The notes under the pieces are model-generated. The model was not told where the DNA came from. It did not search any database and was given only the letters and a program-made list of their open reading frames with translations. From Antedon mediterranea (taxonomy: Eukaryota > Echinodermata > Crinoidea > Comatulida > Antedonidae): a DNA stretch of 64,000 nt. The position numbers were made by a program, and so were the translations under genes. The stretch's first letter is position 1, and the number at the start of each line of letters is the position of its first letter. This document shows, one piece after another, positions 1-14,200 of the stretch. The DNA lies in NCBI RefSeq assembly GCF_964355755.1, contig NC_092676.1, positions 17,962,288 through 18,026,287 on the forward strand, in the 5' to 3' direction.

Positions 1-11
1 CTTTTATTTTT

Positions 12-265
12 CGATAAAACTGGTTACTATAGCACAATTAACATGCGTAGAACCCATTAGTCGGCTCTGAGCATGTTTATTATGCTTTAGTAACCATTTA
101 TGTCAAAACTGGTTACTATAGCACAATTGACATGCGCAGAACCCATTAGTCCCTCTGCGCATGTTTATTATGCTTTAGTAACCATTTATGTCAAAACTGG
201 TTACTACAGCACAATTGACATGCGCAGAACCCATTAGTCCCTCTGCGCATGTTTATTATGCTATG
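12..265. repeat. 88-89 bp tandem repeat, three copies
   Basis: Each unit runs from AAAACTGGTTACTATAGCAC to TAGTAACCATTTATGTC and folds on itself (GGTTACTA / TAGTAACC; CATGCGCAGA / TCTGCGCATG). The last copy is cut short after TTTATTATGCT. Confidence 0.85.
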
Positions 266-1141
266 CATTTCTTATTTAATTATACATTGACGCATAATAA
301 TGGAATTTTGAATAGGTCGAAATATTTATTGTTACATCAAAAATGGAATGTATATTGATACATCTTCATCAAATCGTGTCATTTCTTTTTCCAATAAGAC
401 AATATATGTACACATACACACTAATATTACCGCATAATAATGGTATTTTCGAAACAAATATGCACAGGAGTTCTCTCGAAAATAAATAATCACTACATGA
501 ATTTTAATGGATAATGACAGCAAAGAGGCAAAATGAACCCGAAATTTAGCCATATTTCGAAATATGTCAGATTTTGACCTTTTTATTTTCTGACATAAAG
601 TGATCAATGAATATTAGTGCATAGTAAAAGATTTTTTTTGAAATTTGAAAAAAAAAAATCCCTGTACTATTATTTCATTTTTCTTTTACATAACTTGGTA
701 TTCATATACCATACCACATTCAGATATGTAAACATTTTTAATTAAGTGTGCCACTTTTAACCCTCGACATTTTAAAACAAGCAAGTATGAAAGTTATTTT
801 CCAGATGAAAGGTTAGTGCAGCACAAAAGAAACAATATTATATTACTACTAGGCAGTAAATCTGTTGTATTTACAAAATAAAGACATTCCATTGTTTTCT
901 ATTTGTATATACATAAAATTCTGTATCTTAATTTGATCAAATAAGCTTGAAATTATAATTAAAAATGTGATATTAATAATATAATATTGGCATGAGTCAT
1001 TTATGAATTATTGGTTTATGTCCCTCATTTAGCAGAATTTATCCTTTTTTCCTTGTACAATTTACTTGTCAACATATTGATAATTACAGATTGTTCACAA
1101 CACAACATTACAATATCTACCATTATATAACAATTAAATAC

Positions 1142-1485
1142 ATTCCTGTCATTTTATTGGATGATTGTGGGTCACATAGCGTGCAATAGTATACAAATAA
1201 TGAATGTTTATGAGTGCAATGGTACAAATAATGGCACGAGGTGAATGATGAAAGGTTATATTAACGAGGCAAAGCCGAGTTGATATAACCTTTCATCATT
1301 CACCAAGTGCCATTATTTGTACCATTACACGAATACAAAACATTCATTATTTGTTTTATATAACATCTAGACGTTTTTTTTTCGTACACAAAAATGTTTC
1401 AAAAAGTACTATTTAACGATCGTTGAATAGTGCGTACTATTGCACGCCATGTGACCCACATTCGTCCAATCAAATGACAAGAATT
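1142..1485. mobile_element. Palindromic foldback element (about 340 bp)
   Basis: Left TTGTGGGTCACATAGCGTGC pairs with right GCACGCCATGTGACCCACA; the inner arms GTACAAATAATGGCAC and GTGCCATTATTTGTAC close on a loop near 1265-1285. A decayed right-arm copy follows to about 1700. Confidence 0.8.
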
Positions 1486-1779
1486 TATATAGGTGTTATA
1501 TAATACAAACTATTTAACCATCGTATAATAGTACCTTTTTTTTTCATTTTTATTTTGCAAGAAAAAAAAATCTTCTTAATATGAAAAACAAATCTGCGAG
1601 AATGAATGTTTTTATGTCTTTGTGATTGTATAAATAATTTCATTCTGTGAAATATGACATTATTTGTACCATCGCACTCATGAACATTCATTATTTTATA
1701 TATACTGCAAAGAGAAATATTGAATTAAAGCAGAATGAATGAATACTATTTTATGTTACTTCTTAAATACACATTTGGA

Positions 1780-1940
1780 CAGTAGAAACCCTCCATAAGG
1801 ACAGCCCTATTAGGGTATTGAAAGCAAGGAGAGGCAATATGATATTATTAACACTACGGGTAACCCTATTCAGGGACACTCCTTTTAAGAGGATGCTTTG
1901 TTGGGCACCAAAAGTCCCCTTAACAGGGATTCTGCTGTAA
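1780..1940. mobile_element. Pogo/Tigger-like MITE
   Basis: CAGTAGAAACCCTCCATAAG and CCTTAACAGGGATTCTGCTG are inverted ends, as in short pogo-type elements. A relative lies at 3627-3806 (CAGTACAACCC...GGTTGTACTG), and another remnant at 24664-24800. Confidence 0.62.
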
Positions 1941-3498
1941 TTATTGACATGATTTTTTCACGTTTACAATCCTGGAATCATTTTTACGATTATTTTTCAT
2001 AATGCCCAATAAAAGACAAAAAAAAAAATAAAAAAAGTACAGTAAAGATAATTAAAATTGTTATTACATCCAAGAATGTTACCCACACCACTCTTTATGT
2101 CTGAAATAATTCAGCTGCTGGGCTTGCAGAATCAGTTGCCCTCTGTTCTGAGGCTACTAACAATTTATGTGGGGCAACAAAAAAGTATAATGTTCGGCCC
2201 CGATGGGCAACTAATAACAAAAGATGTACTGTTTTGCACAAGTTTCAGCCACCAAGATATTGAAGGGGCAACCAAAGCTCAGACACTGGTTGTGGCAAAA
2301 AAAATCTTGATTCCGCGAGGCCTAATTCTTTTAAAAAAGATATCAATGTTACGTTTTTTAATTAAAATTGCAATACAAAAATCACATATGCTACAAAATA
2401 TAAAAATATACTGCTTACTGCACATAAATAAAACAAATCATTAAAACAACATCAATACAAGGACTATGAAAATCAAATATTATATACAGTGTTATAAAAG
2501 TGTTCATGGCTTTCGATGGCAATGGCTTTGAATATATATATATCTTATTTATATATTTAGTTTTAGAATATACATATATACAGAATTGCACCAACTTCTT
2601 TCTTAAAAACAGTAGTTACGGACAAATATGGAAACTGAGAAGGGATAGTACAAGCCTCAAAGAATTTACTTATTCAACAAAAGGTTTATTTTTTATTTCT
2701 GAATATGATGTTGGTAATGTTATATGAATATAAAAGAAACAGAAAAATACATAATATACATGCATTAGTTTGAAAATACTCATTCAAACATAAAACAAAA
2801 ACAAAAGTGGTCTAGTAAATCTCTAGGCAGATATACCTACATTATACTACTGTACCAACCAATACATTTAAAATAGTCAGCAAAATAGTTCATTGCTGAA
2901 CCAACAGCATTATTTACCCTCACTTACCATGAATACAGGTGGCTACATTTTGTTTTTTTCTGCAAAGTACAAAGGTGTAAGAAGAGGGAGGGAATCCTGG
3001 AAGGTACAATGAAAAGGATAATTATGAATTTCTCAATAGCTGTATATCTCTTATAACTCTATCTTATATTTTGTACAATGGAAATGCAGGTGTGGGATCA
3101 CATCAAATGTCAACCTTTTAAATACAATACAATTAAATAGGGCCGTTTTTCAAAAATAAATATTGTACTTAAAGTACAATAAAAAAACAAAATCGTTTTT
3201 TTTACTTTAGTAATACTGTATACTATCGTGTGACTGGCCGACTGAAAATCCAATTTTTCTTCTTTAATTTTAGATTTACAAATAAACGCACAGTGTATTT
3301 TACAGCCTTCTCGTAACGACTTCAGCTTTCTCATAACTCTTGTTACTATGTCATTCAACAGTGATATTTGTACACTAGACTTGGATCTGTGTCATAGTTT
3401 CTAGGTGGTGCCAACACACAAAAAATATATATCCTCACGGCAATTTTAAAGCAGCAAATGTGTTTGGTAATTACAAATATCACTTTGAAAATTCTTTT
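1941..3498. other. 3' flank/UTR of the MAP3K gene, no other gene recognised
   Basis: AT-rich. An open frame on the plus strand at 2058-2444 has no ATG start and no recognised domain. Two AATAAA signals on the minus strand at 2685-2697 are candidates for MAP3K polyadenylation. Confidence 0.5.
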
Positions 3499-6400
3499 TC
3501 AGCATTCATCCTCTAGTCGTTGCTCCGATACTGTTTCATTATTGGTTTTCTTTGATCTGTGCTTCTTCACTTCTGCCCAAATTCTACATTGCGTACCACC
3601 ACTGTAAATAAAACATTACCACAGTACAGTACAACCCTTTTTAACCAACCCCTATTAAGGGTAAACTTTCTTGTGAAACTAACAAGGGTCAATAACACTC
3701 CAACCAAACCTTATTCAGGGGACACCCATATAAGGGGACACGTTGTTGGGTCCTGAAGGTCTCCTTAATAGGGGTCAGACTGCATCTACAAGGTTGTACT
3801 GGATAAGGTACTCTTAACTGTGTCAAGCTCTGTCATAAAAAAATTTAATGACGTGTCCCCTTAATATCAGAAATGAATAATTTTTGCATACAAGGATTGT
3901 TTAAAATACGTTTTTGCATCAACACACTCCACAAGCTTGTAACACCTGCATATGGCGTGACTAAGTCGTAGGCATAAGTAGCATATCGAATGGTTGATTA
4001 CAGTCGTCATATTGTGTGGTCCCCCTCCATGAAGGATCACTTTTTGAACTATGAAAACATTGGAGTCTGCCCTCTAGCCAATCTCATTCACAAAAACTTA
4101 TTACTCATGACCATACAATATTTAGAATACGAATAATAAGAATATTCTTTACTCTCTGCTCACAAGCTTTTATAAAAGAGGATAGACAATTGATCTGTAA
4201 CAGAACTATTCAGAACTTACCGAATTCTCAAATACCGCAAATCGTTTCTCGACATGTTTTCCAGAACATCAGTCAATGTAAATTGCTCAGACGTAATCTA
4301 CCGCAAGAAATGTAAAAAAACAAACATACTCTACAAGATTTCATAAATTTAGTGTTTTATAAACATATTATAAAGTAGATAACATAGATGACGTTTCGTA
4401 TTAAATTAAGTGTATGAGAATTTAATGATGCTCTCTAAGCTTCTTCAAATTAAAGACTGATATTTACCTTAGAAATACTATCAGCATCAATGTTTAACTG
4501 TTTCAACCAATCTACCAAATCACTGTCATACATATTACACTCTGAAAATATAAATATTATATATATTTTATGAACACCACAGGCACAAATTCAAATTCTG
4601 AAACACTCGGTGATATACTGAAAATTGATTTTATAATTAATTTGAAAACAATAAGATGAGGAAATATGTGAGAATGATAAAAAGTCGTCCCAACCGAGAT
4701 TCAAACCCGGAACCTTCTGCTTGATAATATTATATATATTAAGGCACATTCAGACAAGTTGGAAGTAAGCTTTGAAGTAGCAATATGATAGTTGTAGTAC
4801 CTCAAGTTCTTTCAACAGTAAACCAATGATTGTATTGTGTTTTGTGGTAGCATATCTACTTATAACATTTCTGTTAATTACTGTATAATAGAATACTATA
4901 GTTTATTGATTGGAAACTTGTCATGATTTCAATTAAAATAATAATTTGACCTGTAAGTGGACATACCACAACCAAAGACAACACAAAATAAATGAATACC
5001 TTTACTAAATTCAAATTACTTTACCTGCTAAATATGAAGGGGTTGATACTACACCAGGCGGTCTGTGGAAAAAATATTGATGTAAACAAAATTAATTTAT
5101 TATGATTATAGTTTTATTTTTAAAATTGTCTAATGAATCTGCACATTTGTGATTTAACAGCAACTGTAAAAATACATTTTTTTTTCAAACTTCCTCACAC
5201 TAAAAATGTTATACCCTTCTTCAGTCATTTTCAAGTGTAACATATTGGTGGCGTTGTTTTAAGACTTACGTAAGTACTTCAAGCAGCGACTTGTGCTCTT
5301 GTAACTGAGTCTTTATTGCTTCATTCAATCGTTTTTGTGTTTCAATTAAATCCCTGACCAAACTGGAAATTAAAAAGGAAGTGTCAAAATGTTACAGTAT
5401 ATTGAAAAGCCTTAAACCTTGCTTTTAAATAGACTCTTTAAAAAAATATAAAGTTTTTTTTTCTTTTGTCCACATTGCCCATCTACACCTAACCTTTAAT
5501 AATCTTATTTCCATAATTTACACATACAATGAATATCATTTAAAATATAAAATCTATAAGTTGCGTTAAACATATCAAGATCAATTTCTGATCTCTTTAT
5601 ATCATTGTAAAGTTTATATTTTTCAATTTAACCAATTTTAAATTGGTCCAGTTTTTGCTGCCTAGAAAATGGTGTTAATTTATTCACACACTATAAAATC
5701 ATATTTTTAAAAAGGTACAAAAATGTTCTTACCTTTGATACTCTGTACTTAAACTGTTATATTCTTGATTCATCATACGTGATGTTGCATTATACATTGA
5801 GCTATGAATATCAACATCTGCCTGATCGGTTGATTTACTAGAGCTCATGGTAGATACCCCTGATGTTGCACCTCCTGAATTACCACCTAGGTTACCTTCA
5901 AATTCCTCACTGTTGATACCTGATGAGTGTGTATGCTGTGCTAAATTAGCACCTAAATCTACAAAAATACATCAATCAAAAATTATTCTTTAAGCTTGGT
6001 TTCCACTAGGAGCAAAACAAAGAAGTGTACCACAAGTATTTTGACCAATCACAACGCAATGGACACCCCAACTGTCGCCTGTCATTGGTCAACTAAACTT
6101 GAGTTGCACCTTTTTCATTGGGTTGCGTGTTAGTGGGAACCAAACATAAATACAATATATACTGTAGTAACACCTAGGTAATATGAAATACTTATTTTTC
6201 TACATAAACCATTAGAAACCAAATCCCTTTTTCCAAATTTCTCCCCAAAAGACTCCTTTTCTATTATTTTCTATTACTACATATTGTATACACTGATTCA
6301 ACCACTGGACATGTTGATCTTGGACTTAAGATCTGTCTACAATGTCTACACACAAAAAAGTGTGATGCACCTAAATATGGTAGTAATGTAACATCACCTT

Positions 6401-8247
6401 GTCCATATATGGGTATATCACATTTTTTTTGTCACATAAAGTTTGATAGTGTAGACAGAGCTTAAGATATGGTTGGTCTGGATGCAAGTGGACAAGTTTT
6501 AACAAACAATAGTAACAGCAGCTAGGATGGAACCTTTTCACCAAAAGACTAACCTGGCAATAGAATAGTAACAGCTGCTTGGACAGCACCTCTTGTGAGG
6601 TTATCTAGAGCAAACATCCAATGTGGCTTGATGTTATTCATATGCAGCTTGAGATTATCTGTCACCTAAAAAAAAGAATATAAAATTAAGTGCTAATTTT
6701 AGGAAATTTATGTGCATCAATCTATGAGAATATTAACAAATGCTTGGAGATTTTTTTCTTTTTCTTGTTTTTTAAAATTCAATCACAGCTGGTTTATCTC
6801 ATGACATTATTCTGCCACTCTTCTCGGTCCTTGGCTGCCACAGAGCACATGTTGATTTTGGCCGAAATACAGATTTTTTGTTGTTGTTAAACATATTATC
6901 TTGAATTTCAATAGGCATCTGTACGGTATATACCTATTTACACCGAAAAGAATGATAACTTGAAAATTATAGGAGCTATCATGCTAACAAACAAACAAAG
7001 CAAGTAGTGGCTTTACTTACAGCATCTTGAAATAGATAGAGTGCAACATGAAGGTCATTGATAGCAGTGGGGTCAAATTCCAAGTCTTCTTTTAATTTTG
7101 CTGTAAAAAGAAATTAGCAAATTCCAACATATACAAGTATAATCAAAATAAATTCTTTATATATATTTATATATAGATATCTGCATATAAAGAAGAAGAT
7201 GTCAGATTCTTGGCTCGTTTGTGGCAGCATTCTACCATGCTCACAGATTTCATCATCATAACCATTAAAAATATTACTGGGCAGTTTATAATTTGCCTGT
7301 GAAATTCGTAATGTAATATTAATGTAGATTTTTTAATAAAACCAAGTATTTTATATTTTTTGAGTACTATAACTATACAGTTACATTTTTGTTGGTCCCG
7401 CGTACTTAACAGTGCACATTAAAAAACTTGGTACACTATTCGAAAAAGAGATGGAGATCGTCTCCTGGTGTGCTGATCTGGTAAGCGCTGCACTGCCGTG
7501 AGTCCGTGGAGGGCCTAATCCGAATTTCCTCAGTTTCCAGTTAAAACTTGAGGACCAGTAATAATACATTTAACATTTCTTTAAACATTTTATACAGTAC
7601 CTATTGTGGTTTGCATAATGCTAGACTCTCTGTTCTTAATCACTTGACAAAAACAGTCTACCAAAGTTCCAAAGTGCCGCTAGAAAAATAAAATTAATGT
7701 ATGAAATAAAGTTTAAACTGACATATATTTAATGCTTACAAAGTCACAAGCTTTTAGACATTCTGAGTAACATAAAACAAGAACATTCAGATCCAATTAT
7801 TTACACACTTGTAGTGATTTGTTTGTAAAGATTATGAGTATCCCTAATATTTCAATTCCAGATCTTTTTAGTTAACGTCCTCTACCAATAACTTCCGTTT
7901 TCTAGTAGCAGAATTGCTGGTCAGAATTCTAGGGCTCCACCAGGCAAATTTCATCTACTAAGCTAGGCCTAAAACAATCTCGTCTTCAGATAACTACCTC
8001 TCCTAGTCCATAGTGCCAGGTTAAGATCATACTTGCTTCATTTTGGAAATTACACATCCCTCAAATAAAAATCCTGGCTATGGGTTTCTTCGATTATACA
8101 TTTTTTAAAAGAGACCTATCTAGTTCAATTTTCCACTTTGTGAATGTGTCTTGATAATCTTGTGACATTAAACCTTACCTTGAATAATTTAGCTTGAGAT
8201 GAACTTGTTGCTGAATCTGTAAACTTCTTGTACCAATTGTTTACAAT
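3499..8247 (-). CDS. MAP3K exons 26-35: helical C-terminal region, coiled coil and SAM-like domain
   Basis: Exons 26-29 (8179-8247, 7601-7679, 7021-7100, 6554-6665) encode a helical block with [20 protein letters not shown], matching the ASK1 segment [15 protein letters not shown]. Exon 30 (5733-5958) is a Ser/Gly-rich linker with GVSTMSS as in ASK1. Exon 31 (5270-5362) is charged with heptad spacing and matches the ASK coiled coil. Exons 33-35 (4468-4541, 4221-4297, 3499-3601) encode [38 protein letters not shown] and a basic tail, matching the SAM domain that drives ASK oligomers. The stop is TGA at 3499-3501. Two possible AATAAA signals (minus strand) lie at 2685-2697, giving a 3' UTR of roughly 0.8 kb if used. 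Confidence 0.87.
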
Positions 8248-11200
8248 CTATAAACAAACATTCTTCATTTTTATGTACAAATATCTTAAACCACGTTTTT
8301 CTTGAAAATGATCAATTCAAATCTGTTTATAAATGACTGGAGTTTGATTTGATTTATTTTGATACCATACACAAAAAACAGATAAACCAAACAAAAAACT
8401 CAATCATTTTGTATGGCCTTTTAAATCCCTAAAAGTGGATTTACATCTTGATAGGTCCTCAAAAAAGATCATTATGTTTAATAACGTATGCCGCTTTACT
8501 TACCTGTGTATGATCATTCTCTAATATTCTAACTAACGTATCTCTTCTTTCACTGTCCTTGCGCAGCATATAAAACCCTACAGTGGAGTCTCTTTCAGGA
8601 ATACCAGTTTCACTACTATCATCACTATAAATAAACGAGTATGAATAAAGCCATGATGGCAACAACAACACAAGAACATCATCATTATGGACATGGGTAA
8701 CAGTTTGTTTTGGTTGAGTTTGTGATATATATATATATATATATATGTGTGCATGTTCATAATCGGTGTACCATGTCCCACATAACTGGCTCAGCATATA
8801 TATTGTGCCAGTTCTGGGGTACATATAATTTCGAAACATGAGCTGCACTGACGAGATCTAATAAGATGGAAAAAGTACTGTCTGCAGATTGAATATATAT
8901 ATATATATTCACTTGCACTGATGAAGGGCTAGTGTTGCCCGAAAGCTCTGCTAACTCCAAAGGAAAATTACTGAAAAAAATGACAATGCTGTGGGTATCA
9001 GTGGCTGGATCTCAATGGAGATACAAAAAAAAAAGCGAAAAGCTAAATCAAAACGATAAAGTAACCAGCCAGAAAAGTTAGCAGAGCTTTGGGGCAACAC
9101 TAGCCCTTCATCAGTGCAAGTATATATATATATAATATACTTATTAAGGTAAACCTAAGGATACATTAGAGCACAAGCCATTCACTATCCTTTGTAAAGG
9201 CGGCAATCTTGTTTACGAGACAAACCTATACACAAGATGTTCTACAAACACTAAGTCTGAAACAATTCTTTAGGAATGGTGTTGAAACTATCTCAAGACA
9301 AGGATGACAAGAGCTAAGTTGTTGAATGGGCAATTATGCTAATGAACTATAAAAGTCCTGTGAGAGATAATCGCACAGAGCACTGGCAGCTTTCAGTGTC
9401 TCTGTCGGCAAATCTCTAAGCATTAATATTCCGTGTCCTATAACCTTGATTGAATTGACTCTCAAAAAAGGTAAATTTAACACGGTTTGTTGATAGAGAA
9501 TTGTAGTGCAAAATTGTATAAATAGAGAAATTAAAGTTGATTTTATTAACTTTTAAACCACTAAGGAGATAATTTCAAATTGATCAAACTATGTCAATTT
9601 TAACTTTAAGTTAACCTTTTTTTTAAAAATATTGAAATTATTTGTTGTGACTTCTAAGTTACTTTAGTGTAACAAAAAATGCTTTCATGTTTTCATCACT
9701 AAAGTTCATTTTATGAGAGATATTTGTTTGAATAAAATTGTTCCAATGCTGAGCTGAACTATAAATAAAACAGAATATTTAACAGGAAAGATTGTACTTA
9801 CGGTGAAAGAGAATGTTGTTCTAAAAGCCCAAAAGATGGTCTCTTATGATCTCTATAAAAAACGAACATTAACTCATCATCATTTTAATATATAAATAAA
9901 TAATAATAATATATAAATGAATTATTTTCTACTATAAAAGTTCATAGAATTTGGCCATAACAAAACAAACTGTGAAGGCACAAGTTCATTGAGTAATGCT
10001 TTACTCTCATTGCACGATGCTTTATTCTCACTGCGCGATGCTTCACTCTCATTGCGTGATGCTTCACTCTCATTGCGCGATGCTTCACTCTCATTGCGCG
10101 ATGCTTCACTCTCATTGCGCGATGCTTCACTCTCATTGCGCGATGCTTCACTCTCATTGCGCGATGCTTCACTCTCATTGCGCGATGCTTCACTCTCATT
10201 GCGCGATGCTTCACTCTCATTGCGCGATGCTTCACACTCACTGCGCGATGCTTCACTCTCACTGCGAGATGCTTCACTCTCATTGTGCGAGATGCTTCAC
10301 TCTCATTGCGTGATGCTTCACTCTCATTGCGCGATGCTTCACTCTCATTGCGTGATGCTTCACACTCATTGCGTGATGCTTCACTCTCATTGCGAGATGC
10401 TTCACTCTCATTGCGCGATGCTTCACACTCATTGCGTGATGCTTCACACTCATTGCGTGATGCTTCACACTCATTGTGCGATGCTTCACTCTCATTGTGC
10501 GAGATGCTTCACTCTCATTGTGCGAGATGCTTCACTCTCATTGCGTGATGCTTCACACTCATTGCGTGATGCTTCACTCTCATTGCGTGATGCTTCACTC
10601 TCATTGCGCGATGCTTCACTCTCATTGCGCGATGCTTCACTCTCATTGCGCGATGCTTCATTCTCATTGCGCGATGTTTCACTCTCATTGCGCGATGCTT
10701 CACTCTCACTGCGTGATGCTTCACACTCATTGCGCGACGCTTCACTCTCATTGCGTGATGCTTCACACTCATTTCGTGATGCTTCACACTCATTTCATGA
10801 TGCTTCACTCTCATTGCGTGATGCTTCACTCTCATTGCGTGATGCTTCACTCTCATTGCGTGATGCTTCACTCTCATTGCGTGATGCTCCACTCTTATTG
10901 TGCGAGATGCTTCACTCTCATTGCGAGATGCTTCACACTCATTGCGAGATGCTTAACACACTATGTAAAGCAACATAAAATGCTAACTGACCTTTCCAAT
11001 GGCTCAGTTGATGACGATTCATATTCAGGAATCGAAGGAGACTGTGGTCGATCAAAACTCAGTTGAATTCTAGGAGATGGTGCTGAGAAAAAAACAAACT
11101 CACTTTGTTAAAAATGTTGACAAATTTGTACTCCTGAACACACATTTAAATGTGTCAATCTTATAATACAGTTCAATACATGTATTTTGTCTAACTTATT

Positions 11201-14200
11201 TAGTTCAGTTACTGTATATACAGTACCATGTTTTTGATGTACAGTCTATATTTTCATAGATATTTTAAAGGCCAGGTGCGGGCAAAAAATTTCTATTGAT
11301 CATACATTACAATAATTATCGATCTATAGTTTCCACTATGTTTCATAATTTTTGGGATTTTATTTGTGTTACACTAGCTTGTTGAAAATAAGCACTTTCT
11401 TATCAGTGGGGGGATAGTTCAAATTACACAGTAAAATCTCTATTCTTTTGTACACAAATGTTGTAAATAGAGAGGTATTTTAAAAAGCTATGAAAAATAA
11501 ACGGTGTGGTAAAAAATATTATCAGTAAATATAGGTAATATAACTTGAATTTTACATTTCCTATATTTTTATTCAACTTCAGATTTTTATTTTCATGCTA
11601 TAGCAAAAATTATCCACCGTATATCCACCATCTTTTTTCATGTACTAGGGAGTCACCAGACATGTTATTACATTAGATTAAACTACCTAACTACTGAAAA
11701 AAAGTCTTCCTGGTTTTTATGGCAGAATTTTGCCAAATTTTGTATTTGACCATATTAAGAGAAATTCATGTTTTTTCATCTTGATTTCTGTTACAAATAT
11801 TTGATTTATGTACAATTAACCAGATATTATATTTAAAATTCATGCCTGTAGCCGAGCTTTAATTGTTCCGAGCTGTGGTGTACATGAGTCTTATTTTGAA
11901 CTTTAAAACTTACTTGAAATGCTTCTATCCCTTTTAAATTCTGATCCGGCTTTTTGTGGGGACACTCTTGAATTCTTTCGATAGAGGAATGGATCACGAA
12001 GAAGCTGGGTAGCCGTCGCTCTCTTATCAGGATCAGATTCAAAAGTTCTTGTAAAAGAAAAGATGCAAAAGGTAAATACAATTATATTTCCTTCTTGAAA
12101 TAAAACAATAACAATACGTTATTCTGACATAGCACTCAATGCACAAAGCCTCTAAGCACTTCATATTATTGGCCCGGTTATTTTTGGATCAAACCTACTC
12201 CTTTAATGTTGCAGCCCTACCAGCTACCCATTTGCACACAGTGTTTTGCCTAATGTTACAAACAATGTATTGCGTGTTGGATTCACATTCAAAACTCCAA
12301 ATCCTATACACTAAGGGATCATGTCAAAATAATTCTAATGTTGTCTTTTTTGGGTATTCAGGGACTGCTTCATAAACTTCGGCATAGAAATAAAATCATA
12401 TGTTATTGCAGTAAAAAATAATGGTGTTACTGTAGGTTAACTGCAGTAGAATCATTTTGACATGGTTTCTATTAAATTCCTAAAGGCAGAGTGCGGAGAT
12501 GAAGAACTGATCGTATGCTTCCATTGATTATCTTGGTCTGCCTTGAATATACTCAAAAAACAAAAAAAACAAGAATGCAGTGCAGTATATTTACCTGAGA
12601 ATAAATATCTGGATAATATCGGACATAGACGATGGAATTTCTGGATGTAACTTATAAAAACCAACTTTAAACATGGCTGCCTCGGGTGAACCAAGCTAAA
12701 AAGAAAATAAACTATGCATTAAGTTGCGTTATTGATTTGCATATTGTATACAAATCAACATGGTAAAACATCGTCTAAACGAACTTGAACAGGGTTTCGC
12801 ACTACATAAGATTTCTATGGAATACATTTAGATATGTAGCGGACAATTGGAAAACTGTAGCATCAATAAATGAAGGAGAAAGTCCAAATTTAATTTACAC
12901 AAATGAACAGGCTACTTTAAAAATAATACCTCAACAAATGGATGGAATACATTTAGATATGTAGCGGACAATTGGAAAACTGTAGCATCAATAAATGAAG
13001 GAGAAAGTCCAAATTTAATTTACACAAATGAACAGGCTACTTTAAAAATAATACCTCAACAAATGGTGGTTTACTTGTTGCCATTTCAACAATTGTGCAG
13101 CCAAGAGACCAAATATCTGCCTAGAATATAAAAGCAAAAAAAATACAATAGGTCCATAAACCTGGAAAACAAATTGGGAGGTACACAAGAACAACAAAGC
13201 AGAGGATTGATTTGCCTGTAAACTACTTGAACAATTTGGGCTAACATCCAAAAATGTTGTGATAGGATACGTTTCGACTTATTCTTTCTTTCCTAGAAAC
13301 ATTGTCTAGGACGTTTATTACATCAGGCCATGGCCCAAATACAACAATATAAATAATTTACAATACAATAAACTTATGTGTGTTAAAAAATGCTTTCTCT
13401 TTTTATAAGCAATGTAAATGAACAGTAGGGAAGTAACTGTTTTCTTAAATTATTTAATATCATGGACATTGTAATAAAAAATGAACCATATCTTCTACTA
13501 GATTCTTATTACAAACCTATAGTCCGATTTGGTCTGGAGACTATACTAAATGTATTGTAGATTACAGAGATTGTTTCATTATGTTTCATTGTACAAAAAT
13601 ATTATAATCTATTTCATAGTTTTATAAAATAATGTTATTTACTTACTGCTGCGCCATAACCACGAAGACCTTTGTCGATGACTTCAGGTGCCATGTATTG
13701 TAAAGTACCTTTAAATGTATTTAACATAGTGTAAATAAAATTACAAAATTGAGGTAGTCATACCACAGTTATGTCATTAAAAAAATTATCTGTGAGAGAT
13801 AATCGCACAGAGCACTGGTAGCTTTCAGTGTCTCTGTCGGCAAATCTCTAAGCATTAATATCCCGTGTCCTATAACCTTGATTGAATTGACTCTCAAAAA
13901 AGGTAAATTTAACACGGTTTGTTGATGGAGCATTACAAGATTGTAATGTAAAATACATATATGGTACAACTACATTAACAGTGAATGCCTGAACAATTTT
14001 AAAAGCCATGATTGTAAGTTGAAATAGTCAAATTGTTTCCAAATCCAGTAAACCATTATGGGTTACTAACCTTTAAAAGAGTCTGCACTTGGATTTAAAC
14101 CTGCTAACCTCTTTGACGTTCCAAAGTCTGATATTTTTAGCACCCCACTGTATGTGTTCACCAGGACATTATCCCCTTTGATGTCTCTGTGAACAATTTT

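Noticed and set aside
2058-2444. 128-codon open frame on the plus strand
   Set aside because: No ATG start, no known domain, and it overlaps the likely 3' UTR of the MAP3K gene.
9989-10978. Long open frames (up to 329 codons) on both strands
   Set aside because: They are translations of a 21-bp minisatellite inside an intron; the length follows from the period being divisible by 3.
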